Source: JADFSZ01 sp022560555 [NCBI: PVC group bacterium] (GTDB taxonomy: Bacteria > GCA-001730085 > JADFSZ01). Taken from it: a DNA stretch of 18,433 bases. The notes under the pieces are model-generated. The model was not told where the DNA came from. It worked only from the letters and a program-made list of their open reading frames with translations, and ran no database searches. Position 1 is the first letter of the stretch. Every line of letters begins with the position of its first letter. The stretch is from positions 1 to 18,433 of the forward strand of contig JADFSZ010000012.1 of assembly GCA_022560555.1 (NCBI GenBank), given 5' to 3'. The position numbers and the translations under genes were made by a program. Positions 14,836 through 18,433 of this stretch are shown in pieces.

Positions 14836-16239
14836 ATGAGTACAAGCGCAGTCGTATATTTTGTCGTTGGCATCCTTGGTATCTTTATGGCTTTTCTCAT
14901 TGTCCATATGGCGCGCCTTTCGTCTCAGGCGAAATCTGTTGATGAACTGCGGCGCAAAAAATCCACAAAGATTTTTTCATCTTCTCACGCGGATCAACCC
15001 ATTGACCGTATTGTTTTTGATGAAGTTAGCCGTTATGTTAAATCAGAGGAACGATCCCGTGAGATCAGCCAGCGCGTCTCTCAAGTCTTTGATAAAGAAC
15101 TCAGCAAACGAACCGAAGAGATGAGTCGTAAACATGAAGCCATTGTGAAAGAAAAGACGCATAGCGAGGAAGTGGCATGGAAGAAATATAAGAAAGTTTT
15201 GAACGACAAAAAAACGACCGAAGGCGTAATCAGAAGCCTCGCCGAAGGTCTTGTGGTCGTGGACGCGGAAGGGAAAGTCATTGTGATGAATCCCGCGGCG
15301 GAGAAACTCCTGGGTGTATCGAAAAAAGAAAAAATCGGACGTCCGATAACGGAGAACTTGAAAGCCAGCCATTTAGCCAGTTTTACTCATGGGGGTGAAG
15401 AGGACCGTGAGATTGAAATCTATAGTGAAGAAGACGAAACAAAGAAAATCCTGAGAGCCAGTTCGGCTGTGATTGAAAATGAAAATGGCCAAACTGTCGG
15501 TATGGTGTCCGTATTATCGGACATCACGAAACAAAAAGAATTGGATCAGCTTAAGGCCGAATTTGTCAGTAAAGTTTCCCATGAATTGCGTACCCCTCTG
15601 ATTGCAATCCAAAAATCCGTATCCCTTCTTTTTAGCGAGTCCGCGGGAAAAATAACGGATACCCAAAAACAATTTTTGTCTATGGCGGAGCGCAATCTGA
15701 AACGCTTAACGCTCCTGATCAATGATCTTCTGGATTTATCTAAATTAGAAGCCGGAAAAATGCAGATCAAACGCGAGTATCGGCAAATGTCCGCAGTGAT
15801 TCGTGATACGGTGGAAACCCTCATACATTGGGCGAATACAAAATCAATCAAACTGGAGCAGGAAGTTGAAGATAAATTACCGGATGTCAATATTGATGAC
15901 AACCGGATTATCCAAGTCTTGACGAATCTCGCGGGCAATGCCATTAAGTTTACACCCAATGAGGGTCGGGTGACGATCTCAGTGAGAGCTCGGCATGAAA
16001 AAGGTGAGATGGAAATCTGTGTGGAAGATACAGGGGTCGGAATCGAGCCGGACGATCTGTCCAAAGTATTTGATAAATTTCAGCAAGTCGGAGAAAGAGC
16101 GTCTACGGATATCGCGGGAACGGGATTGGGATTGTCTGTGGCCAAAGAGATCGTTGAGCTTCACGGGGGAAGAATTTGGGCTGAAAGTGACAAAGGGGCC
16201 GGGGCCCGGTTTATTTTCACCATTCCCTTAACGACCTAG
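14836..16239 (+). CDS. Membrane-anchored PAS sensor histidine kinase
   Basis: 467 aa. One N-terminal transmembrane helix (6-25) with essentially no periplasmic domain, then a charged linker with coiled-coil character (about 50-130). A PAS domain follows (about 126-232: SLAEGLVVVDAEGKVIVMNP, then LGVSKKEKIGRP), and HisKA with the phospho-acceptor H249 in SHELRTPL. The HATPase domain carries the N box (N364, N368), G1 DTGVGI (398-403) and G2 GTGLGL (428-433). All catalytic motifs are intact. The input is therefore cytoplasmic or at the membrane, sensed by the PAS domain; no heme or flavin ligand residue is recognisable. The partner is probably the receiver encoded 61 bases downstream, although that gene has its own promoter. 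Confidence 0.92.
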   Translation: MSTSAVVYFVVGILGIFMAFLIVHMARLSSQAKSVDELRRKKSTKIFSSSHADQPIDRIVFDEVSRYVKSEERSREISQRVSQVFDKELSKRTEEMSRKHEAIVKEKTHSEEVAWKKYKKVLNDKKTTEGVIRSLAEGLVVVDAEGKVIVMNPAAEKLLGVSKKEKIGRPITENLKASHLASFTHGGEEDREIEIYSEEDETKKILRASSAVIENENGQTVGMVSVLSDITKQKELDQLKAEFVSKVSHELRTPLIAIQKSVSLLFSESAGKITDTQKQFLSMAERNLKRLTLLINDLLDLSKLEAGKMQIKREYRQMSAVIRDTVETLIHWANTKSIKLEQEVEDKLPDVNIDDNRIIQVLTNLAGNAIKFTPNEGRVTISVRARHEKGEMEICVEDTGVGIEPDDLSKVFDKFQQVGERASTDIAGTGLGLSVAKEIVELHGGRIWAESDKGAGARFIFTIPLTT

Positions 16240-16265
16240 TTGTAGTAGGCACGAAGAAATGTTTC

Positions 16266-16274
16266 TGGTATAAT
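16266..16274 (+). promoter_or_regulatory. Perfect extended -10 promoter for the response regulator
   Basis: TGG followed by consensus TATAAT (16269-16274). No -35 hexamer at the usual distance, which an extended -10 can compensate. Transcription would start near 16281, giving a leader of about 20 bases with AAGGAGG (16286-16292) eight bases before the ATG. TAATG (16271-16275) and CATTA (16282-16286) form an inverted repeat over the start point, a possible operator. Confidence 0.65.
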
Positions 16275-16300
16275 GGACGTACATTAAGGAGGAAAGGTTC

Positions 16301-16699
16301 ATGAACAATAAAAACATCAAAGTCCTGTTGATTGATGATGAGGATGATTTTCGTCAATTGATGAAGTTTTGGCTGGAATCAAAAGGCTATTCTGTTTTGG
16401 CCGCATCCAACGGGGCCGATGGCATAGAGTTGGTTAAAAATGACCAACCGAACATCATCTTTTTAGATCTGCGTATGCCTGTTATGGACGGGGTTGCCAC
16501 CCTCAAGGAAATCCGGACGTTTGACCGGGATTTGCCCGTCATTGTGATCAGTGCCTTCTTGGATGACCCTCGAGCCAAGGAAGCGATGGCTTTTGGTATC
16601 TCCGGTGTTTTTAATAAAGCCAAAAATTTTGACGAGGGCCTCACTATCCTGGAAGTTGCTTTGAGACGCCACAAAAGCCTTAAGAGAGACCCTGAGTAA
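16301..16699 (+). CDS. Receiver-only (CheY-like) response regulator
   Basis: 132 aa, a single REC domain without output domain. The acidic pair D12/D13 binds Mg, D56 in FLDLRMPVMDG is the phospho-acceptor, S84 (VISAF) stands for the conserved Thr/Ser, and K106 (VFNKA) is the conserved lysine. It is likely phosphorylated by the kinase encoded just upstream and must act by binding a protein, or as an intermediate of a phosphorelay. A very strong ribosome site and its own consensus -10 suggest it is made in excess of the kinase. No terminator is seen between its stop and the next promoter at 16753. Confidence 0.92.
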   Translation: MNNKNIKVLLIDDEDDFRQLMKFWLESKGYSVLAASNGADGIELVKNDQPNIIFLDLRMPVMDGVATLKEIRTFDRDLPVIVISAFLDDPRAKEAMAFGISGVFNKAKNFDEGLTILEVALRRHKSLKRDPE

Positions 16700-16752
16700 T
16701 TGCTTCTTTTCTCCCCGCTTCAAAACACTCGCCAAGGCTCTTAACTTATTTC

Positions 16753-16780
16753 TTGACAATGTGATACACTGTGTTAATAT
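16753..16780 (+). promoter_or_regulatory. Strong promoter for the structured leader and GspA-like gene
   Basis: TTGACA (16753-16758), 16 bases, TAATAT (16775-16780) preceded by TGT, so both a consensus -35 and an extended -10. A start near 16787 leaves about 243 bases before the ATG at 17030. Confidence 0.7.
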
Positions 16781-16788
16781 AGAGAATT

Positions 16789-16883
16789 AGCGCTTCGGCC
16801 TAATATGGTTAGGCTTTTAAATTTATGCGGTGGAACCATGGATGTCAAAATAGACCAAGTCTGGTTTTGAAAGCCGAAGCTTT
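16789..16883 (+). ncRNA. Structured 5' leader with mutually exclusive helices (candidate cis-regulatory RNA)
   Basis: The first 100 bases of the predicted transcript can fold into a multi-branched structure. P1 is GCTTCGGC (16792-16799) with GCCGAAGC (16873-16880), a perfect 8-bp closing stem. P2 is GCCTAA (16798-16803) with TTAGGC (16809-16814). P3 is TCAAAA (16845-16850) with TTTTGA (16865-16870), capped by AGAC-CAA-GTCT. P2 and P1 share bases 16798-16799. A fourth helix, GGCTTT (16812-16817) with AAAGCC (16870-16875), would break P1, P2 and P3. Competing helices right after a strong promoter are what a riboswitch or attenuator looks like. I do not recognise a known class. The rest of the gap (16884-17004) shows no gene. 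Confidence 0.5.
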
Positions 16884-17004
16884 ATTTTGGCATGTGAAGT
16901 GCGCTTATATTCTGTGGAGAGTGCATCTAAGGGAGAAATCATTCGAAGGAGCGAAAAAACGTACAGGTTTCTTGAGATTGTGTTGAAAAAAACGTCATTT
17001 CTAA

Positions 17005-17020
17005 CCTTTTTTAAGAAAGG
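17005..17020 (+). promoter_or_regulatory. Hairpin sequestering the ribosome binding site of the GspA-like gene
   Basis: CCTTT (17005-17009) pairs with AAAGG (17016-17020), extendable by one G-U pair over a UUAA loop. The 3' strand is the Shine-Dalgarno sequence (AAAGGAA, eight bases before the ATG at 17030). A weak AU-rich stem like this could be opened by temperature, ribosomes or the upstream structure. Confidence 0.5.
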
Positions 17021-17029
17021 AACTTAGAG

Positions 17030-17899
17030 ATGAGCTACTTTAAGGTTTTAGGGTTTCAAAAAGAGCCGTTTTCAACATCACCGGATCCGGAATTTTTCTA
17101 TCAGTCGAAAGAGCATGAAAAGGCTTTAACTCATATCCTGATTGAGCTGCGTCTCAAGGGCGGATTGTCCGTAATTTTGGGCGATGTGGGCATCGGGAAA
17201 ACCACACTGTCGCGAAAACTCATTCAAGAGCTTCGTGACCGAGATGACTTTATCTTTCATATCATTTTAGACCCTTCCTTTGAAAACGAACAAGATTTTC
17301 TTACATCCCTTATCAGGAATTTTGATATTCCGCAAGTTTCCGGGAACAATGTGTCTGTAAACGACCTGAGAGAGTCTCTGGAACGATTTTTATTTCAAAA
17401 AGCCGTTCACGAAGGCAAAACCGTGACCCTCATTATTGATGAAGCTCAAAAACTCAACGCGACAAGCTTAGAAGCCCTGCGTGTGCTTCTGAATTATGAA
17501 ACCAACGAGTACAAACTTATACAGCTCGTGCTGCTCGGGCAGTTGGAGCTTCATAGCCGGGTTATGAATATTCCAAATTTTCTTGATCGGATCAGCTTTA
17601 AATACATGCTCAATCCCCTTGATTTTAAAGAAGTGAAGGAGATGATTTATTTTCGCATGCTCCAGGCCGGATATGATTCCCGTATGGATCTGTTCTTGGA
17701 TAACGCGATGGAGGGTATTTACGAGTTTACCAAAGGATACCCAAGAAAAATTATTATGTTATGTCGTCGAGCCCTCAAATCCTTGGTATTGAAGAATAAA
17801 TATGTCGTGGATGCTGAGCTGGTTCGGGAACTTATTGAAGAAGAAGCGAAATCAGGATGGACCAGAAGCGAGACATTACTCCAGAAAAGCAACTGCTGA
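17030..17899 (+). CDS. GspA/ExeA-like AAA ATPase
   Basis: 289 aa. The N-terminus MSYFKVLGFQKEPFSTSPDP is the signature opening of ExeA/GspA-type ATPases (F-G-x-x-x-x-P-F-x-x-x-P-D-P). Walker A is GDVGIGKTTL (51-60), Walker B LIIDEAQ (134-140), then LLNYE (153-157), LLGQLEL (168-174) and the R-I-S-F segment (187-190) that carries a candidate arginine finger. The C-terminal helical lid domain runs from about 195 to 280. In Aeromonas ExeA pairs with ExeB and remodels peptidoglycan for secretin assembly, through a C-terminal peptidoglycan-binding domain; this protein ends before any such domain. The next gene overlaps by 43 bases and is GspC-like, so a role in a type II secretion or type IV pilus-like envelope machine is likely. 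Similar ATPases also occur as TniB/IstB-like transposition helpers, but no transposase is present here. Confidence 0.85.
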   Translation: MSYFKVLGFQKEPFSTSPDPEFFYQSKEHEKALTHILIELRLKGGLSVILGDVGIGKTTLSRKLIQELRDRDDFIFHIILDPSFENEQDFLTSLIRNFDIPQVSGNNVSVNDLRESLERFLFQKAVHEGKTVTLIIDEAQKLNATSLEALRVLLNYETNEYKLIQLVLLGQLELHSRVMNIPNFLDRISFKYMLNPLDFKEVKEMIYFRMLQAGYDSRMDLFLDNAMEGIYEFTKGYPRKIIMLCRRALKSLVLKNKYVVDAELVRELIEEEAKSGWTRSETLLQKSNC

Positions 17900-18433
17900 A
17901 CATTATTGAGGATCCAAAGGCCGGTGAGGCGGATAACCTAAAAGCAAAACGCCTGCGGCGTCATAGTTTTAGCTGGCTTTCACTTGGAGCCCTTAAAGGG
18001 AGGATATCTTTTGCGAAGAATTTTTTTTCAAATCAATTTCATCGTAAAGACACACAAGCGTTTAGTATCCGTTCTGTTAACAACATGATGACCATCATTG
18101 TCATGGCTCTGGCAGGATTTTTGATTATGAATATTGCGACCGCGCTGATGAATATGGGAGGGGGAAGGATGTTTAAGGTGAAATCTGTTTCGGGCGGAAC
18201 AACTCTTGTGTATGACATCAAGCCGGGATTTGTTAAACCCTTGAACGGGATACTTTTGAAAATCCGCGGTCGGGACATTTTTAAGATGGGGGAATTAAAG
18301 AAGCCTCAGACTCAGGAAGTCGTCGCGGAAGAACCTAAGGAAGATCCTCGCGCCAAAGCGTTAGAGGCGGTCATTCATCTCCGGCTCGTCGGGATATCCT
18401 GGTCAAGCGATCCCGACGCGATGATCGAAGACA
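17857..18433 (+). CDS. GspC/PulC-like single-pass inner-membrane protein (3' end outside window)
   Basis: 192 codons are visible; the frame is open at the right edge. A basic cytoplasmic region (1-75, R/K-rich at 29-35) leads to one transmembrane helix (about 77-99, MMTIIVMALAGFLIMNIAT). A linker with a lysine/glutamate/proline-rich stretch follows (148-166), and then IHLRLVGISWSSDPDAMIED (173-192). That last piece looks like the first strand of the GspC homology region (L-x-L-x-G-x-x-x-x-x-D-P-x-x-A-x-I-E-D), which in type II secretion contacts the secretin GspD. The cytoplasmic part is longer than in classical GspC. The ATG at 17857 lies inside the ATPase gene and has only a weak ribosome site, so translation is probably coupled; the exact start is uncertain. 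Confidence 0.65.
   Translation, partial: MDQKRDITPEKQLLNIIEDPKAGEADNLKAKRLRRHSFSWLSLGALKGRISFAKNFFSNQFHRKDTQAFSIRSVNNMMTIIVMALAGFLIMNIATALMNMGGGRMFKVKSVSGGTTLVYDIKPGFVKPLNGILLKIRGRDIFKMGELKKPQTQEVVAEEPKEDPRAKALEAVIHLRLVGISWSSDPDAMIED

Noticed and set aside
15546-16064. 172-codon minus-strand frame inside the histidine kinase
   Set aside because: Antisense shadow of a gene with intact HisKA/HATPase motifs; serine/arginine-rich, no ribosome site.
16825-16986. 53-codon ORF in the GspA leader
   Set aside because: Weak ribosome site, W/C-rich random-looking composition, no family; it coincides with the RNA helices and is probably chance.
17030-17899. Transposition helper ATPase (TniB/IstB-like)
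   Set aside because: The opening motif and the GspC-like neighbour fit GspA; no transposase or terminal repeats are seen nearby.

Overview
The window is a gene-dense bacterial chromosome fragment of moderate GC. It has Shine-Dalgarno-led genes, many overlapping start/stop pairs, and sigma70-type promoters that mostly carry an extended -10 (TGN before the hexamer). The mix of genes includes an FbaB-type class I aldolase, a ferredoxin-dependent 2-oxoacid oxidoreductase with CBS domains, classical menaquinone synthesis, TMTC-type TPR glycosyltransferases and GspA/GspC-like genes. This suggests an uncultivated, anaerobic or facultative Gram-negative-type bacterium. Omnitrophota or a relative is my guess, but no marker gene here settles the phylum.

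Layout. (1) 1-410: 5' part of an fbaB aldolase gene (minus), its promoter, and a 24-nt-armed inverted repeat whose right arm forms the stop codon of the next gene. (2) 408-2330 (minus): an operon with a strong promoter, an internally deleted aquaporin of 63 codons, and a continuous frame joining a complete thiol peroxidase (Tpx) to a complete porphobilinogen synthase (HemB). (3) 2373-6278 (minus): stand-alone CBS-pair protein, then korA, then korB carrying its own C-terminal CBS pair. This is a two-subunit 2-oxoacid:ferredoxin oxidoreductase that looks wired to adenylate sensing. (4) 6508-11262: menaquinone block, menB-menA-menC-menE on the minus strand, meeting a convergent, tail-overlapping hot-dog thioesterase that fits the DHNA-CoA hydrolase step. 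menF, menD, menH and the methyltransferase are not in the window. (5) 11536-14751 (plus): two GT-C-type membrane glycosyltransferases, the second with TPR repeats, and a small membrane protein. The first has a leader of about 150 nt with two stable hairpins, the second of which buries its ribosome binding site. (6) 14836-16699 (plus): a PAS histidine kinase and a receiver-only response regulator, each with its own promoter. (7) 16753-18433 (plus): a strong promoter, a leader of about 240 nt with competing helices and an RBS hairpin, then a GspA/ExeA-like AAA ATPase overlapping the start of a GspC-like inner-membrane protein cut by the window edge.

The most unusual items are the Tpx-HemB fusion, the minimal aquaporin remnant with intact expression signals, the KorB-CBS fusion next to a free CBS protein, and the two structured leaders. 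No tRNA, rRNA, CRISPR array, transposase or phage gene was seen.
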